The notes under the pieces are model-generated. The model made no database searches. It worked only from the letters and a program-made list of their open reading frames with translations, and was not told where the DNA came from. Source: Soonwooa sp032078105 (GTDB taxonomy: Bacteria > Bacteroidota > Bacteroidia > Flavobacteriales > Weeksellaceae). From it: DNA of 64,000 nucleotides. The position numbers and the translations under genes were made by a program. The stretch lies in the NCBI GenBank assembly GCA_046269235.1, contig JBJZOS010000010.1, forward strand, positions 13,973 through 77,972. Reading direction: 5' to 3'. This document shows, in pieces, positions 1 to 7,903 of the stretch; the stretch's first letter is position 1, and each line of letters starts with the position of its first letter.

Positions 1-245
1 CCAAATTGGCTGAAGTTAAGCAGCAGATGATTGCAGATGCAACCAAAGATGCTAAAGAACGTGCCGAAAAAATTGCTTACAACGCGGGAAGCTCACTCGG
101 AAGTTTGAAAAAAGCAACGATGGGCGTTATCCAAATTACGGCACCTAATTCTAACGAGGATTATTCTTATGGCGGTACATTTAACACGTCTTCAAAAGAA
201 AAAGAAGCGACAATCACCATTAAACTGGAATATCAGGTTAATTAG
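1..245 (+). CDS. SIMPL domain (DUF541) protein, 3' end only
   Basis: About 80 C-terminal residues are present; the start lies before the window. The segment runs from an Ala/Lys/Glu-rich helix (DAKERAEKIA) through a Gly-Ser turn to the ITAPNSNEDYSYGG stretch and ends in a beta strand, EYQVN. This order is typical of the C-terminal half of SIMPL/DUF541 proteins, which are periplasmic or envelope proteins of unclear biochemical role. The stop is immediately followed by the ATTAGGA tandem repeat. The family call is from recognition of this tail; domain completeness cannot be judged. Confidence 0.75.
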   Translation, partial: KLAEVKQQMIADATKDAKERAEKIAYNAGSSLGSLKKATMGVIQITAPNSNEDYSYGGTFNTSSKEKEATITIKLEYQVN

Positions 246-303
246 GAATTAGGAATTAGGAATTAGGAGTTAGAAATTAGGAATTAGGAATTAGGAATTA
301 GGA
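241..303. repeat. 7-base tandem repeat ATTAGGA
   Basis: About nine head-to-tail copies of ATTAGGA begin in the stop codon of the SIMPL gene, with one interrupted unit (GTTAGAA) near the middle. The tract lies between the ends of two convergent genes. No hairpin or promoter is evident in it. Tracts of this kind can change copy number by slippage, but here no reading frame downstream depends on them. Confidence 0.9.
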
Positions 304-334
304 AGTGCTTTTTCTAAAAACTAAAAGCCAGCAA

Positions 335-784
335 CTATATTTTCGTCTTGCTGTCCATGACAATCGTAACAGGTCCATCATTGATGAGAGCAACCTTCAT
401 GTCGGCGCCGAAAATACCACTTTCGACCTTTAAGCCAGATTTTTTTAATTCATCTTTAAAATACTCGAATAATGGTATGGCTTTGTCAGGTTTTGCAGCT
501 TTTATGAAAGACGGACGATTTCCTTTTTTATAATCAGCAATTAATGTGAATTGGCTGATGCAAAGGATTTCACCTTGGATGTCTTTTATCGATAGATTCA
601 ATTTGCCGTCCTCATCTCCAAAAATTCTTAAATCCAAAATCTTTTTGACAAGCCAATCTGCGTCTTCACTTTGGTCATTTTCATCAATCCCGCAAAGAAG
701 CATCAATCCCGCTCCGATTTTGCCAACAATTTTTTCGTCGACTTTTACAGAAGACTCAGACACACGCTGGATAACAATTTTCAT
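335..784 (-). CDS. dtd: D-aminoacyl-tRNA deacylase
   Basis: This 149-residue protein hydrolyses D-aminoacyl-tRNAs and glycyl-tRNA(Ala), recycling tRNA in the cytoplasm. It starts with the family-typical MKIVIQRVSESSVKV and has both signature motifs: SQFT at about residues 77-80 and GPVT at 137-140, which together form the chiral-proofreading pocket. The length equals the family norm. It lies 9 bases downstream of the Rieske-like lipoprotein gene on the same strand, so the two may share a transcript. Confidence 0.95.
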   Translation of the reverse strand: MKIVIQRVSESSVKVDEKIVGKIGAGLMLLCGIDENDQSEDADWLVKKILDLRIFGDEDGKLNLSIKDIQGEILCISQFTLIADYKKGNRPSFIKAAKPDKAIPLFEYFKDELKKSGLKVESGIFGADMKVALINDGPVTIVMDSKTKI

Positions 785-793
785 AGTTTAAGT

Positions 794-1252
794 TTAATAG
801 TAGATAGAAATAACGCCTGTGGATGGTTCGTACTGGAAAGGATAAGTTTTTGGAGGAAGACCTTTGGATTTGTCGTTAATAGGTGTCCCGTTCAACATCC
901 ATTCAGCGCCATCTTTGTCGCAAACGATAGTTGTGTTATCTTTAACTCGTAATACTGTTGAGTCGCCATCTGGACAAATATGAGGTGCGTTTCTGTCATA
1001 GACTTTGTAACCATTAGCGGTATTTGCAATGATAAGGCCTCGCGTCCCAGCGCCCACTTCGTTAACATAAACCCATCCACCTTGTATTGTAACTGGATAG
1101 TATAAAGGAAGGTTAGTGTTAATGCTTACATTAATCTGCGATTGCGGAAAACAAGAAACCGTTTCGGCTCTGTCACTACAAGAGTTGATAATGAATAAAT
1201 TACTGAAAACCAGAAAAATAATTATCCCAAAATATCTTAAATTCATTTTCAT
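794..1252 (-). CDS. Rieske-like lipoprotein with altered ligand motif
   Basis: This 152-residue protein has a hydrophobic N-terminal segment ending at Cys25 (INSC), consistent with a lipoprotein signal. The rest has the strand pattern seen in small Rieske-fold proteins of Bacteroidota. The cluster region reads PHIC, then 17 residues, then CDKD. A canonical Rieske site is C-x-H and C-x2-H, so here the first pair is in reverse order (H-x-C) and the last His is Asp. Cluster binding is therefore doubtful. The fold assignment is by pattern only. ATG at 1252 or 1246 could be the start. Confidence 0.6.
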   Translation of the reverse strand: MKMNLRYFGIIIFLVFSNLFIINSCSDRAETVSCFPQSQINVSINTNLPLYYPVTIQGGWVYVNEVGAGTRGLIIANTANGYKVYDRNAPHICPDGDSTVLRVKDNTTIVCDKDGAEWMLNGTPINDKSKGLPPKTYPFQYEPSTGVISIYY

Positions 1253-1275
1253 CTCAAAATTAATTTATATATTTG
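1247..1275 (+). promoter_or_regulatory. Putative promoter of greA leader
   Basis: TTTC at 1247-1250 and TATATTTG at 1268-1275 are separated by 17 bases, close to the Bacteroidota consensus TTTG/TAnnTTTG. Transcription would start near 1281, about 75 bases before the greA start codon. Confidence 0.5.
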
Positions 1276-1303
1276 TCAAAACGATTCAACACAACAAAAA
1301 TTA

Positions 1304-1331
1304 TATCCGGCAAAGGTCGGATAATTTTTTT
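1304..1331 (+). terminator. Attenuator-like hairpin in the greA leader
   Basis: TATCCG (1304-1309) pairs with CGGATA (1318-1323) around an 8-base loop, followed by seven T (1325-1331). No + strand gene ends upstream, so this intrinsic-terminator shape sits between the greA promoter and its start at 1357. It would give a leader RNA of about 50 bases when it acts. Confidence 0.55.
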
Positions 1332-1356
1332 ATATTAACGTTAAAAAATTATTGAC

Positions 1357-1824
1357 ATGAGTTATGTTACTAAAGAAGGTTTAGATAAAATGAAAGCAGA
1401 GCTTGAGCAATTGGAAACTATTGAAAGACCAAAAGTTACCCAACAGATTGCAGAAGCAAGAGATAAAGGTGACCTTTCTGAAAATGCAGAATATGACGCA
1501 GCTAAAGAAGCGCAAGGACTTTTAGAAATGCGTATTTCTAAACTTAAAGATATTATTTCGGTTTCTAAGATTATCGATGAAAGCCAGCTAGATACGTCAA
1601 AAGTTTCAATTTTGACAACAGTTAGACTTAAAAATCATGCTACTAAAGCGGAACAAAAATTTACTTTAGTTCCAGATAATGAAAGCGACCTGAAAACAGG
1701 GAAAATTTCTGTTAATACACCAATCGCGAAAGGTCTTTTAGGAAAAGCTGTTGGCGATGTCGCTGAGATTACACTTCCTAACGGGAATAAGTTGACTTTT
1801 GATATTTTAGAAATAAGTTTGTAA
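1357..1824 (+). CDS. greA: Transcription elongation factor GreA
   Basis: This 155-residue protein rescues backtracked RNA polymerase by stimulating cleavage of the transcript 3' end. It has the N-terminal coiled coil (about residues 1-75) with the acidic tip motif GDLSENAEYDAA near residues 38-49, where an Asp and Glu place the catalytic metal. The C-terminal domain carries the KGLLGKAVGD segment typical of GreA. Length is normal. A short hairpin with a T-run lies in its leader and may control expression. Confidence 0.96.
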   Translation: MSYVTKEGLDKMKAELEQLETIERPKVTQQIAEARDKGDLSENAEYDAAKEAQGLLEMRISKLKDIISVSKIIDESQLDTSKVSILTTVRLKNHATKAEQKFTLVPDNESDLKTGKISVNTPIAKGLLGKAVGDVAEITLPNGNKLTFDILEISL

Positions 1825-1873
1825 TTTTTATTAAACGGTTTGATATTTGTAGAAGGCAAATACTTTTAAAATT

Positions 1874-2263
1874 ATGAGTTCAATTTTCACAAAAATCATT
1901 AACGGAGAAATCCCAAGTTACAAAGTAGCAGAGGACGACAATTTTATCGCTTTTTTGGATGCAATGCCTTTAGTAAAAGGACATACATTGGTTGTTCCAA
2001 AAAAAGAAGTGGATTTAATCTTTGACTTAGATTCAGAAGAATTCAAAAATCTTTGGGCTTTTGCACAGCAAGTTGCTAAAAAAATTGAAAAAGCAATTCC
2101 TTGCAAAAGAGTAGGCGTTGCGGTTATTGGACTGGAAGTTCCGCATGCGCACATTCATCTTGTGCCACTCAACGCTATGCAAGACCTTAACTTCGGAAAT
2201 GAGCGACTTAAGCTTTCTGCCGAAGAATATCAAACGATAAAAGACGCGATTAAAAACGCATAA
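1874..2263 (+). CDS. HIT family protein
   Basis: This 129-residue histidine-triad nucleotide-binding protein has the HAHIHL motif at residues 91-96; the middle His is the nucleophile for hydrolysis of nucleoside phosphoramidates. The N-terminal SSIFTKIINGEIPSYKV is typical of bacterial Hint-type members. It follows greA by about 50 bases on the same strand and is followed by a strong terminator, so greA and this gene may be co-transcribed. The physiological substrate is unknown. Confidence 0.92.
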   Translation: MSSIFTKIINGEIPSYKVAEDDNFIAFLDAMPLVKGHTLVVPKKEVDLIFDLDSEEFKNLWAFAQQVAKKIEKAIPCKRVGVAVIGLEVPHAHIHLVPLNAMQDLNFGNERLKLSAEEYQTIKDAIKNA

Positions 2264-2272
2264 ATCAATTTT

Positions 2273-2300
2273 AAAAGAAGCGCAAATGCTTCTTTTTTTT
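2273..2300 (+). terminator. Intrinsic terminator after the HIT gene
   Basis: AGAAGC (2276-2281) pairs with GCTTCT (2288-2293) and the stem can extend by A-T pairs; a run of eight T follows. Confidence 0.85.
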
Positions 2301-2335
2301 CATTAATTATTAAAAAGAAAAGTACACAATTTTAT

Positions 2336-3514
2336 ATGAATCCTAATCAATGTTCTTTCTGTGGAAGAAAACGAAATGAAGTACAAACACTGATTTCTGG
2401 ACAAAATGGTTTTATCTGCGAAAACTGTATCGAGCAGGCGCATAACATTATTAAAGATAGTGTAAAGCAAATGGGCGATGCGGGTTTTACAATGGAAGAA
2501 CTTGCAAAACCAAAACAGATAAAAGAATTCTTAGACGAATATATTATTGGGCAAGATCAGGCGAAAAAGCAATTGTCTATTGCCGTTTACAACCACTACA
2601 AAAGACTTCTTCATAAGCAAGACGAAAATCGTGAAGTAGAGATTGAAAAATCAAATATCCTAATGGTTGGTGAGACTGGAACAGGGAAGACGCTTTTGGC
2701 TAAAACGATTGCAAAGCAGCTTAATGTTCCTTTTTGTATCGTAGATGCAACGATTTTGACAGAAGCAGGTTATGTAGGTGAAGATGTGGAAAGTATCTTG
2801 TCTAGACTTCTTATGGTTGCAGAATATGATGTTGAAAAAGCAGAACGCGGTATTGTCTTTATCGATGAAATTGATAAGATTGCGCGTAAGTCTGATAATC
2901 CTAGTATTACAAGAGATGTTTCTGGTGAAGGTGTGCAGCAAGGTTTATTAAAACTATTGGAAGGAAGTATTGTTAATGTTCCGCCACAAGGAGGAAGAAA
3001 GCATCCTGATCAAAAATACATTCAAGTTAATACGCAGAATATCCTTTTCATTGCAGGTGGAGCTTTTGATGGTATTAAAGAAATTATCGAAAGACGACTT
3101 AATAAACAAGCTATTGGTTTTAGTTCAGAAAAACTTAACAAAGTTGAGGAAGACGATTATATTTTAAGTCAAATTAATGCAATCGATTTAAAGTCCTTTG
3201 GTCTTATCCCAGAGTTGTTGGGACGTTTCCCGATTATTACGTATTTGGATAGCTTGACTAAGGAGACTTTGGTTAGAATTATGAAAGAGCCAAAAAACTC
3301 TATTATTAATCAATTTGTAGAATTATTTAAGATGGATAATGTGAAGTTGTCTTTTACAGATTCGGCCATTGAGAAAATTGTTGAAGCTACGGTTGAGAAA
3401 GGATTGGGAGCTCGAGGTCTAAGAGGGACTACAGAGAAAGTTTTAGAAGATTATATGTACGATATTGATGCTCAAAATGAGATTGTCGTGGAGGAAGATG
3501 ATATAAAATTATAA
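2336..3514 (+). CDS. clpX: ATP-dependent Clp protease ATP-binding subunit ClpX
   Basis: This 392-residue AAA+ unfoldase delivers substrates to the ClpP peptidase. It has the N-terminal zinc-binding domain (Cys6, Cys9, Cys28, Cys31), Walker A GETGTGKT at 112-119, the pore-loop GYVG at 145-148, Walker B VFIDE at 174-178 and the IGF loop at 260-262 that docks on ClpP. Length is slightly short of the usual 400-425, mainly at the C-terminus. No clpP is adjacent in this window. Confidence 0.97.
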   Translation: MNPNQCSFCGRKRNEVQTLISGQNGFICENCIEQAHNIIKDSVKQMGDAGFTMEELAKPKQIKEFLDEYIIGQDQAKKQLSIAVYNHYKRLLHKQDENREVEIEKSNILMVGETGTGKTLLAKTIAKQLNVPFCIVDATILTEAGYVGEDVESILSRLLMVAEYDVEKAERGIVFIDEIDKIARKSDNPSITRDVSGEGVQQGLLKLLEGSIVNVPPQGGRKHPDQKYIQVNTQNILFIAGGAFDGIKEIIERRLNKQAIGFSSEKLNKVEEDDYILSQINAIDLKSFGLIPELLGRFPIITYLDSLTKETLVRIMKEPKNSIINQFVELFKMDNVKLSFTDSAIEKIVEATVEKGLGARGLRGTTEKVLEDYMYDIDAQNEIVVEEDDIKL

Positions 3515-3547
3515 TCTATTAAATCTATTGATTTGTAGGTAGATAAT

Positions 3548-3578
3548 TTTGAGAAGTAGAAAAAAAAACATAATTTTG
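3548..3578 (+). promoter_or_regulatory. Promoter of the T9SS cargo gene
   Basis: TTTG (3548-3551) and TAATTTTG (3571-3578) with a 19-base spacer match the Bacteroidota consensus. The start codon is 36 bases further on. Confidence 0.75.
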
Positions 3579-3614
3579 CAAGTGATAAAAACACATAACA
3601 CAATTTTGTAGATC

Positions 3615-5594
3615 ATGAGAAAAACTTTATTAACTATAGGCGCTTTAGTATCTATAGGGCAGATGCAAGCTCAAGATAACTTCACATATATTGGAGATAA
3701 AGCTTATTTTAAAGTAAGTGAAGGTGCATTAGTGTATAGCAAAGATCTTAGTATGCGTACGGTTGGCTCTGGTGTTCTCGATATTTCTGGCGATGTTATG
3801 ATTGATGGAGGAGTCAATAATACTTTCGAGACAGTCGATACCAACGGAAGTGCCAAGAGTAATGGAGGGAATATAATTCTGAGAATGAATAATGCTTCCA
3901 ACGATACTTATGGGCAGTTGTATATAGAAGGTTTTAGCCAAAATAAAATAACAGGTATAGTAGATAAAGAGTATCGTGAGAGAAAACATGGTACTTATCA
4001 ACAATTATCATTGCCATTTTATGGGAAAATTTTATCGACATTAAATACTGAATTTGGAAAAACTTTTTCTGATGTAAGATGGTCAAAAAATGAAATCCTA
4101 AAATGGAATAACCCAAAACCAAGATTCGATATTTTTTCAGTAAATCAACAAACTTCAACTGGATTAGAATATATTGCATTAGGCTCAGGAAATTTTGACG
4201 CATCGAGTAATCCAACTGTAGGAATTCAGAATCCAAATGCTGCGAGTAACCCAACAGTGCCTAGCTATACAAATGGCGTCTATATTGTAAGAGGTAAACC
4301 TATCGCCGATACAGAAACTAAGACTGCAAGGCTGTATGGCGCAGGACTTGGTATTAATTATGGAACCAGCGGACAGGTTAGAAATATACATGGAGAAACT
4401 TATAATTCTTATCTTCAGGATAATTTTGATGCCTCTGTAACCAATCCATGGTCGAATGCCAACTTCGGTAAAAATCTTTATCAATATGGAAACCCATATT
4501 TAACCAACCTAGATCTAAGTCAAATAGGAATTGTAGAATCGGCTACTACAGGAGATGGTAATGCTATTCCAAACATACAAGGTATTAGATTCGATCCAGG
4601 AGAAGTTACTTCAGATAGCGATGGTGCAACTTATTCTACTAACGCAAGATATATTACCTATGCTGGAGGGGTTCCTGTAGCGGATGTTAATAATGCTATT
4701 ATTAAACCAATGCAAACCTTTGTAGTAAAGTTGGCAAATAGTGTGGATAATGCGTCTTATAATTTGAATTTTAAAACCCTAAGACGTTTTAAATACACAG
4801 CCCGCGCAGCAAATGTCAATTATGACGTTACCGCAAATAGAGGAGCTTCCGCAACGACTGTTAAGCAACTTGGTGTTATTGCTTTAGATGCTAACGGGAA
4901 AGAATTGTCAAGAACCTATTACGTTGTCTATGCAGATGCTAAGACAGGTATGTTGGATTTAAACCAAGTGAGTTCTCAGGTAACGGCAGGACCTATAGAT
5001 ATTATTGGTACCTATGAGGAAAAGCCAGACGGAGGTATGGATACTAATTTGTCCGACAAATATTGGCTGTATGTTAACGAAGCTAACGAAACTAACTTTG
5101 CTGGAAAGCCAGTTGTAATGGAGCTGTATAGCAATGATATTAAATCATTAAAATTCGAAATTCTAGAAGATGCCGAAATGATCGATGATAACCAAAGTTT
5201 ATTATCATCAGGTAAAGCTTTTTATATCCGGAAAAGTGATTCTTCGGAATTGGTAACTATTTCTCAAGGTAAAATATTAGACATAACAGGAGATAAGTTT
5301 AATCTTTATTATGATAAACCTAATGATGCTACTTTAGGAAATTATGAGACTAAAATGTCTAGATGTAAGATTGCATACAATCCAAGTATTGATGAATACG
5401 TTTTGCTTTTTGATCCAAAATGGAATGAAGCAGACGTTAAGGTGTATGACATAAGTGGCAAATTGATAGTATCAAAAAATAGAGTTTCAACGAAAAAAGA
5501 TTTGATATTAGATATCCAGAAGTTAAACGGAACCTATGTTGTAACTGCAACATCTGAAAAAGGTGAAGTATTTAATGGTAAAATTATAAGGTAA
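3615..5594 (+). CDS. Secreted protein with T9SS type A sorting domain
   Basis: This 659-residue protein starts with a signal peptide ending near QMQAQ (about residue 20). The large middle region is Asn/Ser/Thr-rich, beta-strand-like, and I cannot assign it to a family. The last 75 residues form a type A sorting domain: DVKVYDISGKLIVSKNR, then LNGTYVV, then a terminal GKIIR. Known biology of this tail predicts export by the T9SS and attachment or release at the cell surface. A separate promoter precedes it, and the small Gly-rich membrane protein follows by 13 bases, so the pair is probably one operon. Confidence 0.8.
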   Translation: MRKTLLTIGALVSIGQMQAQDNFTYIGDKAYFKVSEGALVYSKDLSMRTVGSGVLDISGDVMIDGGVNNTFETVDTNGSAKSNGGNIILRMNNASNDTYGQLYIEGFSQNKITGIVDKEYRERKHGTYQQLSLPFYGKILSTLNTEFGKTFSDVRWSKNEILKWNNPKPRFDIFSVNQQTSTGLEYIALGSGNFDASSNPTVGIQNPNAASNPTVPSYTNGVYIVRGKPIADTETKTARLYGAGLGINYGTSGQVRNIHGETYNSYLQDNFDASVTNPWSNANFGKNLYQYGNPYLTNLDLSQIGIVESATTGDGNAIPNIQGIRFDPGEVTSDSDGATYSTNARYITYAGGVPVADVNNAIIKPMQTFVVKLANSVDNASYNLNFKTLRRFKYTARAANVNYDVTANRGASATTVKQLGVIALDANGKELSRTYYVVYADAKTGMLDLNQVSSQVTAGPIDIIGTYEEKPDGGMDTNLSDKYWLYVNEANETNFAGKPVVMELYSNDIKSLKFEILEDAEMIDDNQSLLSSGKAFYIRKSDSSELVTISQGKILDITGDKFNLYYDKPNDATLGNYETKMSRCKIAYNPSIDEYVLLFDPKWNEADVKVYDISGKLIVSKNRVSTKKDLILDIQKLNGTYVVTATSEKGEVFNGKIIR

Positions 5595-5607
5595 AACATA
5601 AACACAT

Positions 5608-5856
5608 ATGAAAAATTATTTTTTTAAATATCTTGCTTTGGTGCTTTTTTGTGCAAATCAATTCGTTTTAGCGCAAATGGCGCCGCCTGTGCCAGAAGCC
5701 CGACCAGGTGCAGGAGGAGGTGGTGGAGCCGGAGGCGTTGGTCCTGGAGGCAAGCCCAAAAACCCAATTGACATGTACGAATATATTCTAATTATAGCAG
5801 CGGTTTTACTAGTATTTTACTTTTATAAACGTAGCAAAAAATTAAAATTGTCTTAA
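5608..5856 (+). CDS. Small Gly/Pro-rich membrane protein
   Basis: This 82-residue protein has an N-terminal signal segment (to about residue 22), a low-complexity Pro/Gly linker (residues 24-48), the motif KNPIDMYEY, one membrane helix (about 56-73) and a basic tail KRSKKLKLS. Short proteins of this design often accompany secreted cargo genes in Chryseobacterium-group genomes. The hydrophobic helix with a basic end resembles a cell-envelope retention signal. No catalytic residues are visible, and function is unknown. Confidence 0.75.
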   Translation: MKNYFFKYLALVLFCANQFVLAQMAPPVPEARPGAGGGGGAGGVGPGGKPKNPIDMYEYILIIAAVLLVFYFYKRSKKLKLS

Positions 5857-5863
5857 TATTATA

Positions 5864-5893
5864 AAAACTCACTTTATCTACAGTGAGTTTTTT
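5864..5893 (+). terminator. Terminator after the cargo/small membrane protein operon
   Basis: A 10-base-pair stem AAAACTCACT (5864-5873) with AGTGAGTTTT (5882-5891) and an 8-base loop runs into T residues. The last T overlaps the TATATTTG box of the next gene. Confidence 0.9.
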
Positions 5894-5900
5894 ATATTTG
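5893..5900 (+). promoter_or_regulatory. -7 element very close to the start of the TlpA-like gene
   Basis: A perfect TATATTTG ends only 4 bases before the ATG at 5905. No clear TTTG is seen at the -33 position, which overlaps the upstream terminator. If used, the mRNA would be leaderless or nearly so. Confidence 0.5.
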
Positions 5901-5904
5901 TAAT

Positions 5905-7188
5905 ATGAGAAACATCGTATTGGCTCTTTGTTTATTAGGAGCATCTAGCATTTCGGCACAATTCAAAGTTAATGCGAATTTGCCTTCTGATTTTCAAGTC
6001 GATGACGCTTATCTATTTGCGTATGACGGATCCAAAGATATTTTATTAGGAAAAGGAACTAAAAAAGGCAATAGCCTTAGTATTTCGGTTCCCAAAAGTT
6101 ATAAAGGCTTGTTGCGTTTAGTACTTTTCCCTTCTAATAATAGTATCCAAATGGCATCGGAAAATCAAGATATTAACTTTACTGTTGATAAAGTCGAAAA
6201 TAAAGCCATAAAGCAAGTGACTTTTTTAGATGCTGCTAATAAGTATTTTGAAATCTCGCAGAATAACCAGAAGAAAAAAGAGCTCATCTATCCAGCACTT
6301 TTACAGATTAAAGATTATTATAAGCCGACAGATGTCTTTTATGCGGCATTAGAAAAAGAGATCGCAACATTGTCATCTTCGCCAGAAACTGGTGGTAATT
6401 TCCCATTTATTGATTATTACAATGAGACAGCGTCTAAGTATGTTAATAATCCAGATTATAAGAACATACCATTGCAAGGATACAGCGACTTTATTGTAAA
6501 ATCAGGTAGCTTTTTAGAAACTTCATCTTTATTAAAACCTATTTTGATTTCGTACCTTAACACTGCAGGTAAAGATAATCTGAATGCTGACATCGATAAG
6601 CTATTAAAAAACGTTGATATTGAAACACCTAGAGGACAAACTGTTTTGTCCGAGTTGATCGATATTTTTGATACGTATGGCATGGCTGACTTGAAGGATA
6701 AATATCTTAAAGAAGCTAAAGAATTAAAATGTACGATTAATGATCGTTTGGCGAGTACGATCAAAGGTCAAGAAGAGCTGCAAATTGGTGCTAAGCTGCC
6801 AGATTCGAAGCTTTATAATACCTACAATACCAAAGCTAAATCTATTGCTGATGTTAAAGCTGATCATAAAGTAATCATCGTTTGGTCATCAACTTGTTCG
6901 CATTGCACAGCGGAGCTCCCTAAAATTATTGAAAAATATCAAGCTTTAAAATCTAAAAAAATTGAAGTTATAGGTTTGTCAATTGATGCCGATCTCAAGT
7001 CATATTCAGATTTGGCGTCGAAATTCCCATGGATAAGTGCAGCGGACGGTAAAGGTTGGTACAGTGATTATGCAAAAAATTACAATGTTCATGCAACGCC
7101 AACTTACTTTATATTAGATAGTTCTAATAAAATTGTGGCTAAACCAGATCAACTTTCGCAAGTTTTTGAATATTTTAATCTAAAATAA
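5905..7188 (+). CDS. TlpA-like thioredoxin-fold envelope protein
   Basis: This 427-residue protein has a signal peptide ending near SISAQF (residue 20), a 270-residue N-terminal part like the DUF4369/DUF5106 arm of Bacteroidota TlpA-like proteins, and a C-terminal thioredoxin domain. The redox motif is CSHC at residues 331-334, and a cis-Pro lies in HATPTYF. It probably acts as a periplasmic thiol-disulfide reductase. It is a single-gene unit between a terminator and tRNA-Met. The substrate is unknown. Confidence 0.85.
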   Translation: MRNIVLALCLLGASSISAQFKVNANLPSDFQVDDAYLFAYDGSKDILLGKGTKKGNSLSISVPKSYKGLLRLVLFPSNNSIQMASENQDINFTVDKVENKAIKQVTFLDAANKYFEISQNNQKKKELIYPALLQIKDYYKPTDVFYAALEKEIATLSSSPETGGNFPFIDYYNETASKYVNNPDYKNIPLQGYSDFIVKSGSFLETSSLLKPILISYLNTAGKDNLNADIDKLLKNVDIETPRGQTVLSELIDIFDTYGMADLKDKYLKEAKELKCTINDRLASTIKGQEELQIGAKLPDSKLYNTYNTKAKSIADVKADHKVIIVWSSTCSHCTAELPKIIEKYQALKSKKIEVIGLSIDADLKSYSDLASKFPWISAADGKGWYSDYAKNYNVHATPTYFILDSSNKIVAKPDQLSQVFEYFNLK

Positions 7189-7189
7189 T

Positions 7190-7220
7190 TTTGTGTGAGT
7201 GCAAATTTTTTCTATATTTG
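7190..7220 (+). promoter_or_regulatory. Promoter of tRNA-Met
   Basis: TTTG (7190-7193), a 19-base spacer and TATATTTG (7213-7220) match the Bacteroidota consensus exactly. The tRNA begins 13 bases downstream. Confidence 0.85.
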
Positions 7221-7232
7221 CACCACAAAATC

Positions 7233-7306
7233 GGCGAGGTAGCTCAGATGGTTAGAGCGCAGGATTCATAACCCTGAGGTCACGGGTTCAATTCCCGTCC
7301 TCGCTA
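7233..7306 (+). tRNA. tRNA-Met (CAT)
   Basis: A 74-base cloverleaf: acceptor GGCGAGG with CCTCGCT (first pair G-U), D-stem GCTC/GAGC, anticodon loop TTCATAA, T-arm CGGGTTCAATTCCCG and discriminator A. The anticodon stem has an A-C mismatch next to the loop. The elongator reading is preferred because the first pair is not the C-A mismatch of initiators; a lysidine-modified Ile tRNA with CAT cannot be fully excluded. CCA is not encoded. Confidence 0.92.
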
Positions 7307-7310
7307 CAAA

Positions 7311-7338
7311 GACACTCTTTTTAGAGTGTCTTTTTTTT
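7311..7338 (+). terminator. Terminator of tRNA-Met
   Basis: A perfect 8-base-pair stem GACACTCT/AGAGTGTC with a TTTT loop is followed by eight T. Confidence 0.93.
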
Positions 7339-7429
7339 ATTTCAAAAATTAACAGTTTATTTTAAAAAAAGCATAAAAAAAACATCCTAAAATTTAATTT
7401 TGGATGCCTTAACTCTTTTCTTGTAATTC

Positions 7430-7765
7430 TTATACCTCTTCGTCTGACTCCAAAGTGTAAGATTTGGATTTGTAATCCTTTTCGTGTTTTTCAGAAATAA
7501 CGTCTTCACCTTTTTGCTCGATGATAAAATCAGTTGATTCATTAAACATGTCTAAGAAGTTCTTGAAATCTTCTTTGTAAAGGTAGATTTTGTGCTTTTC
7601 AAAAGTTGCCTCTCCGTTTTCCCCGAAATTTTTTTTACTCTCAGTAATCGTAAGATAATAATCTCCAGCTTTTGTCTCGCGCACATCAAAGAAATAGGTT
7701 CTTCTACCTGCCTTCAATACCTTTGTGAAAATTTCATTTTCGTGGCGTTCCTTGTATTCACTCAT
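7430..7765 (-). CDS. PUR-family (DUF3276) nucleic-acid-binding protein
   Basis: This 111-residue protein has the compact fold typical of DUF3276/PUR proteins: NEIFTKVLKAGRRTYFFDVRE, then a second strand pair YYLTITESKK, then a helix-rich region ending in an acidic tail. Relatives in Borrelia (BpuR) bind DNA and RNA. There are no membrane or signal segments, so it is cytoplasmic. A consensus promoter lies directly upstream. Its regulatory targets are unknown. Confidence 0.88.
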   Translation of the reverse strand: MSEYKERHENEIFTKVLKAGRRTYFFDVRETKAGDYYLTITESKKNFGENGEATFEKHKIYLYKEDFKNFLDMFNESTDFIIEQKGEDVISEKHEKDYKSKSYTLESDEEV

Positions 7766-7794
7766 TTGTACGATATTTTTGAAATCTGTGTAAA

Positions 7795-7824
7795 CAAATA
7801 TAATAGAATTCTGCTTAATTCAAA
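7795..7824 (-). promoter_or_regulatory. Promoter of the DUF3276 gene
   Basis: Read on the minus strand, TTTG (7824-7821), an 18-base spacer and TATATTTG (7802-7795) form a consensus Bacteroidota promoter 30 bases upstream of the ATG. Confidence 0.8.
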
Positions 7825-7903
7825 ATGTTTTTTGAATTATTTATAAATAAAGATGAAATTTCATAAAAATAAACTCTTTTTTTTTGATAAATTAAGAGTA
7901 TTT

